Shown here: piece by piece, positions 40,344 through 50,185 of the stretch
Layout of the letters: each line of letters starts with the position of its first letter
Numbering within the stretch: position 1 is the first letter of the stretch
Source of the DNA: Streptomyces sp. LX-29
GTDB lineage: Bacteria; Actinomycetota; Actinomycetes; Streptomycetales; Streptomycetaceae
Assembly: GCF_029541745.1 (NCBI RefSeq)
Contig: NZ_CP089746.1
Location: 5,899,559-5,963,558 of the forward strand
Direction: 5' to 3'
DNA length: 64,000 nt
Notes under the pieces: model-generated
Databases searched by the model: none
The model's input: only the letters and a program-made list of their open reading frames with translations
What the model was told of the DNA's origin: nothing
Translations under genes and position numbers: made by a program

Positions 40344-41810
40344 CTATCGGCCGGCTGCGCGGGGGCCGCCGTCACGCGCCCCGGACGCCGGGCCGGCCAC
40401 CAGGAGCAGGGCCGTCACCGCGTCGCGGTGCCCGCCGAGCGTGTCCACCACCGCGCGGTACGGCCCCTCCGCCAGCCCCCGGAACGACGTGGCGTAGCGG
40501 CCGCCGCCCAGGTGGCGCAGGGGCCGCCGGGGGCCGTCGCCGTTGGTCGCGGCCGCCGGGGTCAGCGTCGCCCGGAGGGCCAGCGCGTCGAAGCCGGGGA
40601 GCGTGTCGGGGACGGTCGCCTCGATCTCGTACGGCTCGCCCGGGGCCACGAGCTCGGGGGCGCGCACGGCGAGGTGGACCGCGTCGGCCTCCGGGCCGCG
40701 GTGGTAGCGGGGTTCGGGGGCGAGCCACCCCCACAGGGCGTCGCGGACGCCGCGGTTGTTCTGGAGGGAGCCGTGCTGTTCGCAGGGTGTGTGGGCGGCG
40801 GTCGACGGGGCGGCGGACAGCCGGGGGACACGGCCGTCACCCCCCTCGTCCGCGCCGTCGATGGTGTCCAGCGGGGTGAGCCGCTCGCCGGTGGTCGCGG
40901 CGGTGGTGGGGGTGGGCTGCCGCACGCCGACCACCGGCAGCAGCTCCCAGCCGATGCCGGCCGGGGTCGCGGAGGCGTGGCGCATCTCGGCGTGGAAGCG
41001 GCCGGCGTCGACGAGGAGTCTCGGGTCCACTCCCGGCAGCCCGGCGGTCTCCCGGGGGTGACGCAGACCGCGCGGGGAGGCCAGACAGGCGTAGTCGGGG
41101 GTGAGCTGGTGCAGGGAAGGGAGGCTGCGGGCGAAGGCGGTGAGGTCGGGGAGGAGCCGGGACCAGCCCGGACGCACCCCGTTGACCAGGGAGAGCAGGG
41201 CGTCCAGCGAGCCGCGGTGCGGGGTGCCCAGGGTGATCAGGCGGCGGGTGGTCTCGTGGCCGCGAAGGCAGGTGACGTAGTAGCGGGCGATCAGGCCGCC
41301 CATCGAGTGGCAGACGAAGACGACCTCGGCCGCGCGCCGCTCCGGCGCGGAGGCGCGCCAGCGGCCCAGCTCCTCGTCCACCCGGCGGGCCAGCAGCTCC
41401 GCGTTGTGGCGGCAGGAGAGCCGCCAGTCATAGGCGAACGGCACCAGGTTGGCCGGGGTGGTGGCCGGCTCCTTCGGCGCTCGACGGCGCAGCGTGAAGT
41501 GCTGTTCGAGTCAGTGCAGCAGCCCGGAGTAGCCGTCGACCAACGGGCCCACCCCGGGCAGCGCGTGCAGGTCGTGGAGGAGGCCGATCGGGCGGACGCC
41601 GTCGCCCGGGTGGTCGTCGCCGATGTCGTCGGGGAGCCGGAGGTCGCGCACCGAGCCGCCCAGGGTGCGGATGCCCCGCCACAGCGCGCCGCCCGACAGG
41701 CCCCAGACCTCCTTGCCGTCGCGATCGGCCAGTCGGCTGCCCAGGATGCCCGGAACCACCACGACCAGATCGCCCACGGGCTCACGCCGTCCCACCTGGG
41801 TGCCCCCCAC
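40344..41810 (-). pseudogene. Lipase / LCAT-like esterase interrupted by an in-frame TGA
   Basis: Two parts lie in one reading frame. The first (from GTG 41810) has VVVVPGILGSRLADRDGKEV and GLSGGALWRGIRTLG, the front of an LCAT-type alpha/beta hydrolase. It stops after SGLLH at a TGA (tca at 41511-41513). The same frame then goes on with LEQHFTLRRR, FAYDWRLSCRHNAELLAR and the catalytic nucleophile motif VFVCHSMGGLIARYY, then TLGTPHRGSLDAL. One base change, TGA to TGG (Trp), would restore a protein of about 488 residues. As it stands it is a nonsense pseudogene, a sequencing error, or a readthrough case. The C-terminal part alone (from about 41444) keeps the active Ser. Confidence 0.8.
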
Positions 41811-42034
41811 CGTGCCGCGCGCCGACTCCCCCGCCGGTGCTGTCCCGCACCACCGTAGTGCGACGACATCGACTCGGAGCGTGATCGGGCGAAGCCGGGG
41901 CGGGTACGGCGCCTACGACGCGCGAAGGGGGCGCGCGGAATCACCGCACGCCCCCTTCGGGTCGTTCATCGGGTCCGTCACCGGACCCCGGCCGGGCGCC
42001 GGGCGGGCTCAGTGCCCGCCGGCCCGGCGGAGGG

Positions 42035-44716
42035 TCACAGCCCGTACCGGGCCGCCGCCTCCCGCACCGTCTCCGCCTTGACCTCGCCACGCCGCGCCAG
42101 CTGCGCCAGCACCGCGACGACGATCGACTGGGCGTCGACGCCGAAGTGGCGCCGGGCCGCGTCGCGGGTGTCGGACAGACCGAAGCCGTCGGTGCCGAGG
42201 GAGGACCAGTCCTGGTCCACCCACTGGCTGATCTGGTCCGGGACCTGCCGCATCCAGTCGCTGACCGCGAGCACCGGGCCGGGGGCGCCGGCCAGGGCAC
42301 GGGTGACGTACGGGACGCGCTCCTCGCCGCGCAGCAGCGCCGCGTCGCACTCCAGCGCGTCGCGCCGCAGCTCGCTCCAGGAGGTCGCCGACCAGACGTC
42401 CGCGGTCACGCCCCAGTCGGCGGCCAGCAGCTCCTGCGCCTCCAGGGCCCAGTGGATCGCCGTGCCCGACGCCAGCAGCTGGGCGCGCGGGGCGTCGGCC
42501 GCCGGCGTGCCCTCCTTGAAGCGGTACAGGCCCTTGATGATGCCCTCTTCCACGCCCTCCGGCATGGCGGGCTGCGGCTTGGGCTCGTTGTAGACCGTCA
42601 GGTAGTAGAAGACGTCCGAGTCCTCGCCCGGGGCGGTCTCGCCGTACATCCGGCGCAGACCCTCCTTGACGATCACCGCGATCTCGTACGCGAAGGCCGG
42701 GTCGTAGTTGAGCGAGGCCGGGTTGGTGGCCGCGATCAGGTGCGAGTGGCCGTCGGCGTGCTGGAGGCCCTCACCGGTGAGGGTGGTGCGGCCCGCGGTG
42801 GCGCCCACGATGAAGCCCTTGCCGAGCTGGTCGGCGAGCTGCCACATCTGGTCGCCGGTCCGCTGCCAGCCGAACATCGAGTAGAAGATGTAGAAGGGGA
42901 TCATCGTCTCGCCGTGCGTCGAGTACGACGTGGCGGCGGCGATGAAGTCGGCCATGGCGCCGGCCTCGGTGATCCCCTCGTTGAGGATCTGGCCGTCCTT
43001 GGCCTCCTTGTAGTACATCAGCTGGTCGCGGTCGACCGGCTCGTACGTCTGGCCCAGCGGCGAGTAGATGCCGGCCGAGGGGAAGAGCGACTCCATGCCG
43101 AAGGTGCGGGCCTCGTCGGGGACGATCGGCACCCAGCGCTTGCCGGACTCCTTGTCCCGCATCAGGTCCTTGACCAGGCGGACGAAGGCCATGGTGGTCG
43201 CCATCTCCTGCTTGCCGCTGCCCTTGAGCAGCGGGGCGAAGGAGCGGTCGGCGGGGGCCGGGAGGGCCGGGACGGCGTGCGTCCGGCGGGCCGGGGCCGG
43301 GCCGCCGAGGGCGGCGCGGCGCTCCTCCAGGTAGCGGACCTCGGGGGAGTCGGCGCCCGGGTGGCCGTAGGGCACCTGGCCGTCGGCGAAGGCGCTGTCG
43401 GCGATCGGGAGCCCGAGCAGGTCGCGCATGCCCTTGAACTCGTCGATCGTCAGCTTCTTCATCTGGTGGTTCGCGTTCTTCGACTCGAACCCGGCACCCA
43501 GGGTGTAGCCCTTCACCGTCTGGGCGAGGATCACCGTCGGGGCGCCCTTGAACTCCAGGGCGGCCTTGTAGGCGGCGTACACCTTGCGCGGCTCGTGGCC
43601 GCCGCGGGAGGTCTGGAAGCACTCCAGGATCTTGGCGTCGGTGAGCAGCGCGCCCAGCTGGGCCAGCTCGCGGTTGGCGCCGAAGAAGTGCTCGCGGATG
43701 TAGGCGGCGTCGCGGGTGGCGTAGGTCTGGAACTGGGCGTCCGGGACCTCGCGCAGCCGGCGGACCAGGGCACCGGTGGTGTCGAGCTGGAAGAGCTCGT
43801 CCCAGGCGTTGCCCCAGAGCGACTTCACGACGTTCCAGCCGGCGCCGCGGAACTGGGCCTCCAGCTCCTGAACGATCTTGAAGTTGGCGCGCACCGGACC
43901 GTCGAGCCGCTGCAGGTTGCAGTTGATGACGAAGGTCAGGTTGTCGAGGCGCTCGCGGGCGGCCAGGGCCAGGGCGGCGGTCGACTCCGGCTCGTCCATC
44001 TCGCCGTCGCCGAGGAAGGCCCAGACGTGGGAACCGGAGGTGTCCTTGATACCGCGGTTGGTCAGATAGCGGTTGAAGCGCGCCTGGTAGATCGCGGAGA
44101 GCGGGCCCAGACCCATGGAGACGGTCGGGAACTCCCACAGCCAGGGCAGCCGCCGCGGGTGCGGGTACGACGGCAGACCGGCGCCGCCCGCCTCCTGGCG
44201 GAAGTTGTCCAGGTGCTGCTCGGTGAGGCGGCCGTCGAGGAAGGCGCGCGCGTAGATGCCGGGCGAGGCGTGGCCCTGGACGTAGAGCTGGTCGCCCGAG
44301 CCGTCGGCCTCCTTGCCGCGGAAGAAGTGGTTGAAGCCGGTCTCGTAGAGCCAGGCGGCGGAGGCGAAGGTGGCGATGTGGCCGCCGACGCCCAGCTTGG
44401 AGCCGCGGGTGACCATCGCCGCCGCGTTCCAGCGGTTCCAGGCGGTGATCCGGCGCTCCATCTCCTCGTCACCGTCGAGCGCGGGCTCGGCGGCGGTCGG
44501 GATGGTGTTGACGTAGTCCGTCTCCAGCAGCTTGGGCAGCGCCAGGCCGGCGCGCTCGGCGTGCTGCAGGGTACGGCGCAGCAGGTACTCGGCGCGATGT
44601 GGGCCGGCGGCCCGAGCGACGGCGTCGAGGGAGTCCGCCCATTCGGCGGTCTCCTCGCGGTCGCGGTCCGGGAGCTGGTCGAGCTCGCTCGGAAGCTTGC
44701 CTACGGAGTCGGTCAT
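42035..44716 (-). CDS. aceE: Pyruvate dehydrogenase E1 component
   Basis: An 893-residue homodimeric E1 that decarboxylates pyruvate with thiamine diphosphate and passes acetyl to a lipoyl E2. Thiamine site GDGEMDEPES...NLTFVINCNLQRLDGP (about residue 225 onward), also SLFPSAGIYSPLGQTYEPVD and HADGHSHLIAATNP. ATG 44716 was chosen over the upstream codon because GGAAGG lies before it and MTDSVGKLPSELDQLP is the family start. It stands alone; an E2 (SucB type) and E3 follow across a large repeat-filled gap and a GntR gene. Confidence 0.97.
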   Translation of the reverse strand: MTDSVGKLPSELDQLPDRDREETAEWADSLDAVARAAGPHRAEYLLRRTLQHAERAGLALPKLLETDYVNTIPTAAEPALDGDEEMERRITAWNRWNAAAMVTRGSKLGVGGHIATFASAAWLYETGFNHFFRGKEADGSGDQLYVQGHASPGIYARAFLDGRLTEQHLDNFRQEAGGAGLPSYPHPRRLPWLWEFPTVSMGLGPLSAIYQARFNRYLTNRGIKDTSGSHVWAFLGDGEMDEPESTAALALAARERLDNLTFVINCNLQRLDGPVRANFKIVQELEAQFRGAGWNVVKSLWGNAWDELFQLDTTGALVRRLREVPDAQFQTYATRDAAYIREHFFGANRELAQLGALLTDAKILECFQTSRGGHEPRKVYAAYKAALEFKGAPTVILAQTVKGYTLGAGFESKNANHQMKKLTIDEFKGMRDLLGLPIADSAFADGQVPYGHPGADSPEVRYLEERRAALGGPAPARRTHAVPALPAPADRSFAPLLKGSGKQEMATTMAFVRLVKDLMRDKESGKRWVPIVPDEARTFGMESLFPSAGIYSPLGQTYEPVDRDQLMYYKEAKDGQILNEGITEAGAMADFIAAATSYSTHGETMIPFYIFYSMFGWQRTGDQMWQLADQLGKGFIVGATAGRTTLTGEGLQHADGHSHLIAATNPASLNYDPAFAYEIAVIVKEGLRRMYGETAPGEDSDVFYYLTVYNEPKPQPAMPEGVEEGIIKGLYRFKEGTPAADAPRAQLLASGTAIHWALEAQELLAADWGVTADVWSATSWSELRRDALECDAALLRGEERVPYVTRALAGAPGPVLAVSDWMRQVPDQISQWVDQDWSSLGTDGFGLSDTRDAARRHFGVDAQSIVVAVLAQLARRGEVKAETVREAAARYGL

Positions 44717-45908
44717 GATCGCCGCCTTCCGGACTCGAAGGGGTGGCATAAGCCCTAGGGGGGTGGCATAAGCCCTGAAGTTGGCAGGACAGGGCGGAGA
44801 GGCTCGATGAAGCCCATCGCTGACTGTAAGTCCCTGATCGATGATCGATCAAAGCGTGGGGGCGAAAAAGTTCTCGATTCGGCGAAATTGGCATTCCGTG
44901 CCTCGAAAGTCGGCACGGAGTGCCGGAATAAACCGCCACGTAACGGGCACCTGGCCCGGCCGTCTCGCCCCCTGAAACCCTCGCGCAACCGGGGTAACCG
45001 ACCCCGGTCTGGGGTGGACGGGCTCCTTGACTGCCGGGAAAGCCTGGAATGCCCGATGGCTGAGGTCGGGTGAAGATGCGGTCGATCCACGGCGCCGTGG
45101 TGGCTCCCCGTCGCGCGGGAGGGGGCGGCTGCCCCTGCCGACGGGCCCGGGGGGGATCACACCCCACCGCGACGGCGCGCGCCCCCGGTGTGTCCGGCGG
45201 GTGGGGGATCACATCCCGCCGCGATGGCGCGCGCCCCCGGTGTGTCCGGCGGGCGAGGAAGTAATTCCGCCGCGACGGCGCGCGCCCCCGGTGTGTCCGG
45301 CGGGTGAGGGTTCACATCCCGCCGCGACGGCGCGCAACCCAGGTGATGGAGCCCGGCGGTGCCGAGCCGGCCCGCGGCCCCGCAAGGGCAGGACGGCTGA
45401 GGCTCGGTGGGCCCAACAGGTCCGTGCCGTTGTGGTGGCTCGCCGTTGCGCCGCTGCCGCGGGAGGGGGCGGCTGCCCCTGACGACGGGCCGGGGGGATC
45501 ACATCTTGCCGCGACGGCGCGCAACCCTCGTGGTGGCGCCCGGCGGTGCCGGGCCGGCCGTGGGGTCCGGTGGCACCTCGGGCGGGTGCCGGGGCGTCCC
45601 GGATTTCGGGGAGGGCGGGCGGGGAAGTCATTCCGCCGCGACGGCGCGCAACCCGGGCAATGGAGCCCGGCGGTGCCGAGCCGGCCGTCCATCGGGCTCT
45701 CGTAGGCGGCCCGAGGCGGAGTCCCGGGATCGGGAGGGCTTCCCGGGCTCGGGAGGGCTTCCCGGGGTCGGGAGGGCTGCCGCAGCTCAGCGCGGGGCCG
45801 GGGTGGAGCCCCGGGTGGAAGCCCCGGGGTGGGAGCCCGGGGTGGAAGGGGCTCTGCCCCTGACAGCGGGGCCCGGGGGCGCGCCCCGTTGAGAGGGAGG
45901 GGGCGGGA
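44717..45908. other. 1.2-kb gap filled by GC-rich repeats
   Basis: Upstream of aceE a short direct repeat (ggggtggcataagccct, near 44741 and 44762) is followed by an AT-richer stretch likely to hold the aceE promoter (44800-44930). From 45100 to about 45800 the DNA is made of repeats (see 45155-45649) plus a second family (gggagggggcggctgcccct twice, near 45117 and 45458) and gggagggcttcccgg-type copies near 45735. No believable gene. Confidence 0.6.
45155..45649. repeat. Six copies of a 26-bp GC-rich repeat
   Basis: The unit, roughly gatcacatcccgccgcgacg followed by gcgcgc, is found at 45155-45180, 45207-45232, about 45258-45283, 45310-45335, 45497-45522 and 45624-45649. The first four are spaced 51-52 bases and share the linker ccccggtgtgtccggcggg. 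The inner part (cgccgcgacggcgcg) can form a hairpin. It looks like an expanded intergenic repeat family. Confidence 0.8.
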
Positions 45909-46532
45909 CTACGCGTGCGGGGCGCAGCCCAGCACGTGTTCCTTCACCAACTGCCCGATCCCCGGATCGCGCCTCCGGAACGCCTCCACGAGCGCCTCGT
46001 GCTCCTCCGCGTACGACTGCTGACGGGTACCCAGCCAGCGGATCGACAGCGCCGTGAACACCTCGATTCCCAGCCCCTCCCAGGTGTGCAGCAGCACGCT
46101 GTTCCCGGCCGCCCGCACCAGCTCGCGGTGGAAGGCGACGGTGTGCCGCACCTGGGCCTCGCCGTCGGCCTTGCGGTCCGCCTCGTAGAGCGCCGCCACC
46201 GACGGCTCCAGCACGGAGACGTCGGCGGCCAGTCGGGGCGCCGCCAGCTCCGCCGCGATCTGCTCCAGCCCCGCCCGCACCGGGTAGATCTCCTCCAGGT
46301 CGGAAGCGGTCAGATTGCGCACCCGCACGCCCTTGTTGGGGGCCGACTCGATCAGCCGAAGCGCCTCCAGCTCGCGCAGCGCCTCCCGTACGGGGGTCTG
46401 ACTGACCTCCAGTTCGGTGGCGATCCGCCGCTCCACGATCCGCTCGCCCGGCTTCCAGCGCCCGCTGACGATGCCCTCCACGATGTGCTCGCGGATCTGT
46501 TCGCGCAGCGAATGGACGGCGGGGACGGTCAT
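45909..46532 (-). CDS. GntR-family regulator (FCD type)
   Basis: 207 residues. Winged HTH (IVEGIVSGRWKPGERIVERR, then ELEVSQTPVREALRELEALR) and an all-helical FCD ligand domain (LTASDLEEIYPVRAGLEQIA; HTVAFHRELVRAAGNSVLLH with metal-type His; CAPHA at the end). FadR-like regulators of this type sense small organic acids. It is next to sucB-lpdA but separated by a terminator, so it may regulate those genes or aceE. ATG 46532 follows GAAGGAG. Confidence 0.88.
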   Translation of the reverse strand: MTVPAVHSLREQIREHIVEGIVSGRWKPGERIVERRIATELEVSQTPVREALRELEALRLIESAPNKGVRVRNLTASDLEEIYPVRAGLEQIAAELAAPRLAADVSVLEPSVAALYEADRKADGEAQVRHTVAFHRELVRAAGNSVLLHTWEGLGIEVFTALSIRWLGTRQQSYAEEHEALVEAFRRRDPGIGQLVKEHVLGCAPHA

Positions 46533-46570
46533 GAAGGCTCCTTCGAGGAACAGGCGATGCCTAGACAATA

Positions 46571-46612
46571 CGGCGGTGCCCCGCCCGGAGAGTTCCGGAC
46601 GGGGCACCGCCG
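46571..46612. terminator. 19-bp hairpin between sucB and GntR genes
   Basis: Arms cggcggtgccccgcccgga (46571-46589) and tccggacggggcaccgccg (46594-46612) with one mismatch and a gagt loop. It lies downstream of sucB in the direction of transcription. Confidence 0.75.
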
Positions 46613-46654
46613 TGCTGTGGAGTGGCTTACAGGCGCGGGGCCCGCAGCCGCGCC

Positions 46655-48409
46655 TTACAGGCCGAGCTCGACCTCGAACTCGCCCGCCTCCAGGATCGCC
46701 TTGACCGCCGTCAGGTAGCGAGCGGCGTCGGCGCCGTCCACCAGACGGTGGTCGTAGGAGAGGGACAGGTAGGTCATGTCGCGGACCGCGATGACCGTGC
46801 CCTCCTCGGTCTCGACGACCACCGGGCGCTTGACGGTGGCGCCGATGCCCAGGATCGCGACCTGGTTCGGCGGCACGATGACCGTGTCGAACAGCGCACC
46901 GCGCGAGCCGGTGTTGCTGATCGTGAAGGTCGCGCCGGAGAGCTCGTCCGGGGTGATCTTGCTGGCCCGGACCTTGCCCGCCAGGTCGGCGGTCGCCTTG
47001 GCGATGCCGGCCAGGTTGAGGTTGCCCGCGCCCTTGATGACCGGCGTCATCAGACCCTTCTCGGAGTCCACGGCGATGCCGATGTTCTCCGAGTCGAAGT
47101 ACGTGATGGTGCCCTCGTCCTCGTTGATCCGGGCGTTGATGACCGGGTGGGCCTTCAGCGCCTGGGCCGCCGCCTTGACGAAGAACGGCATCGGGGACAG
47201 CTTGACGCCCTCGCGGGCCAGGAAGGACTCCTTGGCCTTGCCGCGCAGCTTCATGACCTTGGTGATGTCCACCTCGACCACGCTGGTCAGCTGGGCCTGG
47301 CCGTGCAGGGCCTTCATCATGTTGTCGCCGATGACCTTGCGCATCCGGGTCATCTTGACGGTCTGGCCGCGCAGCGGCGACACCTCGGCCGCGGCGGCCT
47401 TCGGCGCTGCGGCGGCCGGGGCGGCGGCCGGAGCCGGAGCCTGCGCGGCGGCCTTGGCGGCCTCCGCGGCGGCGATGACGTCCTGCTTGCGGATGCGACC
47501 GCCGACGCCGCTGCCCTGGACGGAGCCCAGGTCCACGCCGCTCTCGGCGGCGAGCTTGCGCACCAGCGGGGTGACGTACGCGCCCTCGCCACCGGCGGCC
47601 GGGGCCGGGGTGACCGGGGCCGGCGCGGCCGGCGCCGGAGCGGCGGCCTGCGGGGCCGGGGCGGCCGGAGCCGGAGCCGGCGCGGGGGCGGCCGGAGCCG
47701 GGGCCGGGGCCTCGGCGACCGGGGCCGGAGCCGGGGTCGGCTCGGGCTGCGCGGCCGGGGCCGGGGCGGCCGGAGCAGGCGCGGCGGCCGGAGCGGCACC
47801 CGCGGCGCCGATCACGGCGAGCTTGGCGCCGACCTCGGCGGTCTCGTCCTCGCCGACCACGATCTCCAGCAGCACACCGGCGACCGGGGCGGGGATCTCG
47901 GTGTCGACCTTGTCGGTGGAGACCTCGAGCAGCGGCTCGTCGGCCTCGACGGACTCGCCGACCTCCTTGAGCCAGCGGGTCACGGTGCCCTCGGTGACGC
48001 TCTCGCCGAGCGCCGGCAGCACCACGTCGGTGCCGGCGGCACCGACGGCGGCGGGGGCCGGGGCCTCGGCGGCCGGGGCCGGGGTGGGCTCGGGCTGCGC
48101 GGCCGGGGCCTCGACGACCGTGGCAGCGGCCTCGGCGGCGGCCGGGGCCGGGGCCTCGGCGGGGGCGCCGCTGCCGTCGTCGATCAGGGCCAGCTCGGCG
48201 CCGACCTCGACCGTCTCGTCCTCGGCCACCTTGATGGAGGTGAGGATGCCCGACGCGGGCGCCGGGATCTCGGTGTCGACCTTGTCGGTCGAGACCTCAA
48301 GCAGCGGCTCGTCGGCCTCGACACGTTCGCCCTCGGCCTTCAGCCAGCGGGTGACGGTGCCCTCGGTGACGCTCTCGCCGAGCGCCGGCAGGGTTACGGA
48401 AACCGCCAT
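46655..48409 (-). CDS. sucB: Dihydrolipoyl acyltransferase (E2) with two lipoyl domains
   Basis: 584 residues. Two lipoyl domains of about 75 residues, each with the lipoylated Lys in STDKVDTEI, joined by long Ala/Pro linkers; a peripheral-subunit-binding domain (YVTPLVRKLAAESGVDLGSV, then QGSGVGGRIRKQD); and a catalytic domain with the active His/Asp motif DHRLVDGADAA. In actinobacteria this E2 is shared by the pyruvate and 2-oxoglutarate dehydrogenase complexes. The lpdA gene lies 50 bases upstream and is co-transcribed. Lipoylation depends on LipB and LipA, encoded at 27-28 kb. Confidence 0.95.
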   Translation of the reverse strand: MAVSVTLPALGESVTEGTVTRWLKAEGERVEADEPLLEVSTDKVDTEIPAPASGILTSIKVAEDETVEVGAELALIDDGSGAPAEAPAPAAAEAAATVVEAPAAQPEPTPAPAAEAPAPAAVGAAGTDVVLPALGESVTEGTVTRWLKEVGESVEADEPLLEVSTDKVDTEIPAPVAGVLLEIVVGEDETAEVGAKLAVIGAAGAAPAAAPAPAAPAPAAQPEPTPAPAPVAEAPAPAPAAPAPAPAPAAPAPQAAAPAPAAPAPVTPAPAAGGEGAYVTPLVRKLAAESGVDLGSVQGSGVGGRIRKQDVIAAAEAAKAAAQAPAPAAAPAAAAPKAAAAEVSPLRGQTVKMTRMRKVIGDNMMKALHGQAQLTSVVEVDITKVMKLRGKAKESFLAREGVKLSPMPFFVKAAAQALKAHPVINARINEDEGTITYFDSENIGIAVDSEKGLMTPVIKGAGNLNLAGIAKATADLAGKVRASKITPDELSGATFTISNTGSRGALFDTVIVPPNQVAILGIGATVKRPVVVETEEGTVIAVRDMTYLSLSYDHRLVDGADAARYLTAVKAILEAGEFEVELGL

Positions 48410-48459
48410 GGTTTCGGTTGCTCCTAACGATCTGTGCGGATGGTTCGCGCCCGGACTGA

Positions 48460-49848
48460 TTAGTCGTGGGAGTGCAGCGGCTTGCCGGCCAGGGCCAGGT
48501 GCGCCTCGCCGAGCGCCTCGTTCTGCGTCGGGTGCGCGTGGATGAGCTGCGCGACCTCGGCGGGCAGCGCCTCCCAGTTGTAGATCAGCTGCGCCTCGCC
48601 GACCTGCTCGCCCATACGGTCGCCGACCATGTGGACGCCGACGACGGCGCCGTCGCGGACCTGCACGAGCTTGATCTCGCCCGCGGTCTTGAGGATCTTG
48701 CTCTTGCCGTTGCCGGCCAGGTTGTACTTGAGGGCGACGACCTTGTCGGCGCCGTACAGCTCCTTGGCCTTGGCCTCGGTGATGCCGACCGAGGCGACCT
48801 CGGGGTGGCAGTAGGTGACGCGCGGCACGCCGTCGTAGTCGATCGGCACGGTCTTCAGACCGGCCAGCCGCTCCGCCACCAGGATGCCCTCGGCGAAGCC
48901 CACGTGCGCGAGCTGGAGGGTCGGGACGAGGTCACCGACGGCCGAGATGGTCGGCACGTTGGTGCGCATGTACTCGTCGACCAGGACGTAGCCGCGGTCC
49001 ATGGCGACCCCGGCCTCCTCGTAGCCCAGGCCCTGGGAGACCGGGCCGCGGCCGATGGCGACGAGCAGCACCTCGGCCTCGAAGGTCTTGCCGTCGGCCA
49101 GCGTCACCTGGACGCCGTCGGCGGTGTACTCGGCCTTCTCGAAGAAGGTGCCCAGGTTGAACTTGATGCCGCGCTTGCGGAAGGCGCGCTCAAGAAGCTT
49201 CGAGCTGTTCTCGTCCTCGACCGGGACCAGGTGCTTCAGGCCCTCGACGACGGTGACGTCGGTGCCGAAGGACTTCCACGCGGAGGCGAACTCGACGCCG
49301 ATGACGCCGCCGCCCAGGATGATCGCGGACTTCGGGACCCGGTCCAGCGTCAGCGCGTGGTCGGAGGAGATGATGCGGTTGCCGTCGATCTCCAGGCCCG
49401 GCAGCGACTTCGGCACGGAGCCGGTCGCCAGCAGGATGTGGCGGCCCTGGATGCGCTGGCCGTTCACGTCGACGGAGGTGGGGGAGGACAGCCGGCCCTC
49501 ACCCTCGATGTAGGTCACCTTGCGGGAGGCGACCAGGCCCTGCAGGCCCTTGTAGAGGCCCGCGATCACGTCGTCCTTGTACTTGTGGACGGCGTTGATG
49601 TCGATGCCCTCGAAGGTGGCCTTGACACCGAACTGCTCGGCCTCGCGCGCCTGGTCGGCGACCTCGCCGGCGTGCAGCAGGGCCTTCGTGGGGATGCAGC
49701 CGTTGTGCAGGCAGGTGCCGCCGAGCTTGTTCTTCTCGATCAGTGCGACGTCCAGGCCCAGCTGAGCACCTCGCAGCGCGGCGGCGTAACCACCGCTTCC
49801 GCCACCGAGGATCACTAGGTCGAAAACGGTGCTGGCGTCGTTCGCCAC
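48460..49848 (-). CDS. lpdA: Dihydrolipoamide dehydrogenase (E3)
   Basis: 462 residues. FAD motif LVILGGGSGGYAAALRGAQ, redox disulfide in GGTCLHNGCIPTKAL, NAD motif AIILGGGVIGVEFASAW and the active-site His-Glu in HAHPTQNEALGEA. It reoxidises dihydrolipoamide on the E2 protein using NAD. GTG 49848 follows GGAGG. First gene of the lpdA-sucB operon. Confidence 0.97.
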   Translation of the reverse strand: MANDASTVFDLVILGGGSGGYAAALRGAQLGLDVALIEKNKLGGTCLHNGCIPTKALLHAGEVADQAREAEQFGVKATFEGIDINAVHKYKDDVIAGLYKGLQGLVASRKVTYIEGEGRLSSPTSVDVNGQRIQGRHILLATGSVPKSLPGLEIDGNRIISSDHALTLDRVPKSAIILGGGVIGVEFASAWKSFGTDVTVVEGLKHLVPVEDENSSKLLERAFRKRGIKFNLGTFFEKAEYTADGVQVTLADGKTFEAEVLLVAIGRGPVSQGLGYEEAGVAMDRGYVLVDEYMRTNVPTISAVGDLVPTLQLAHVGFAEGILVAERLAGLKTVPIDYDGVPRVTYCHPEVASVGITEAKAKELYGADKVVALKYNLAGNGKSKILKTAGEIKLVQVRDGAVVGVHMVGDRMGEQVGEAQLIYNWEALPAEVAQLIHAHPTQNEALGEAHLALAGKPLHSHD

Positions 49849-50185
49849 GTCACGTCCTCCATGCATGGGTGCGCCGGGGCCGGTCGTCGGTGACCGGGCG
49901 GCGGCTGTGGTTCGGCCGCTGATTGCTTCGGCCCTGTGGGGGCCCTGTCCTGCCGGGACAACATCTTCGCACTTGTTGGCGGGCGGCGGGACGCGGGGCC
50001 CGTGGTGTGAGACATCCGTCGCGGGGCGCGCGGGGGTTACTCATGCGTATTACCGAGGTGGGGGTAACGACGGATTTCGTTGAGGGCGAAATCAGTCGTG
50101 GCTGCGGTAACGCGGTGGTGACCCCGGACATTCCAACGGGGTCGACGCGGTCCCGGGGGCGTGGTCCCGGGACCGCGTCGGGCCG
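49849..50185. other. Gap with pepA terminator and lpdA promoter region
   Basis: 337 bases. The pepA terminator lies at 50144-50179. The rest should contain the lpdA promoter; the AT-richer part is near 50040-50100. No other gene is seen. Confidence 0.5.
50144..50179 (-). terminator. pepA terminator
   Basis: Arms gacgcggtcccggg (50144-50157) and cccgggaccgcgtc (50166-50179), 8-base loop, directly after the pepA stop. Confidence 0.75.

Noticed and set aside
41500..41530. Selenocysteine at the lipase TGA
   Set aside because: I see no SECIS-like hairpin right after the stop and no reason for a redox residue there; a nonsense change from Trp is simpler.
45155..45649. CRISPR array in the aceE gap
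   Set aside because: Spacers between the first four copies are themselves repeated (ccccggtgtgtcc...), other spacings are irregular, and no cas genes are near.
46622..48427. Plus-strand Gly/Arg-rich frame opposite sucB
   Set aside because: It mirrors the Ala/Pro linkers of the E2 protein and has no independent support.
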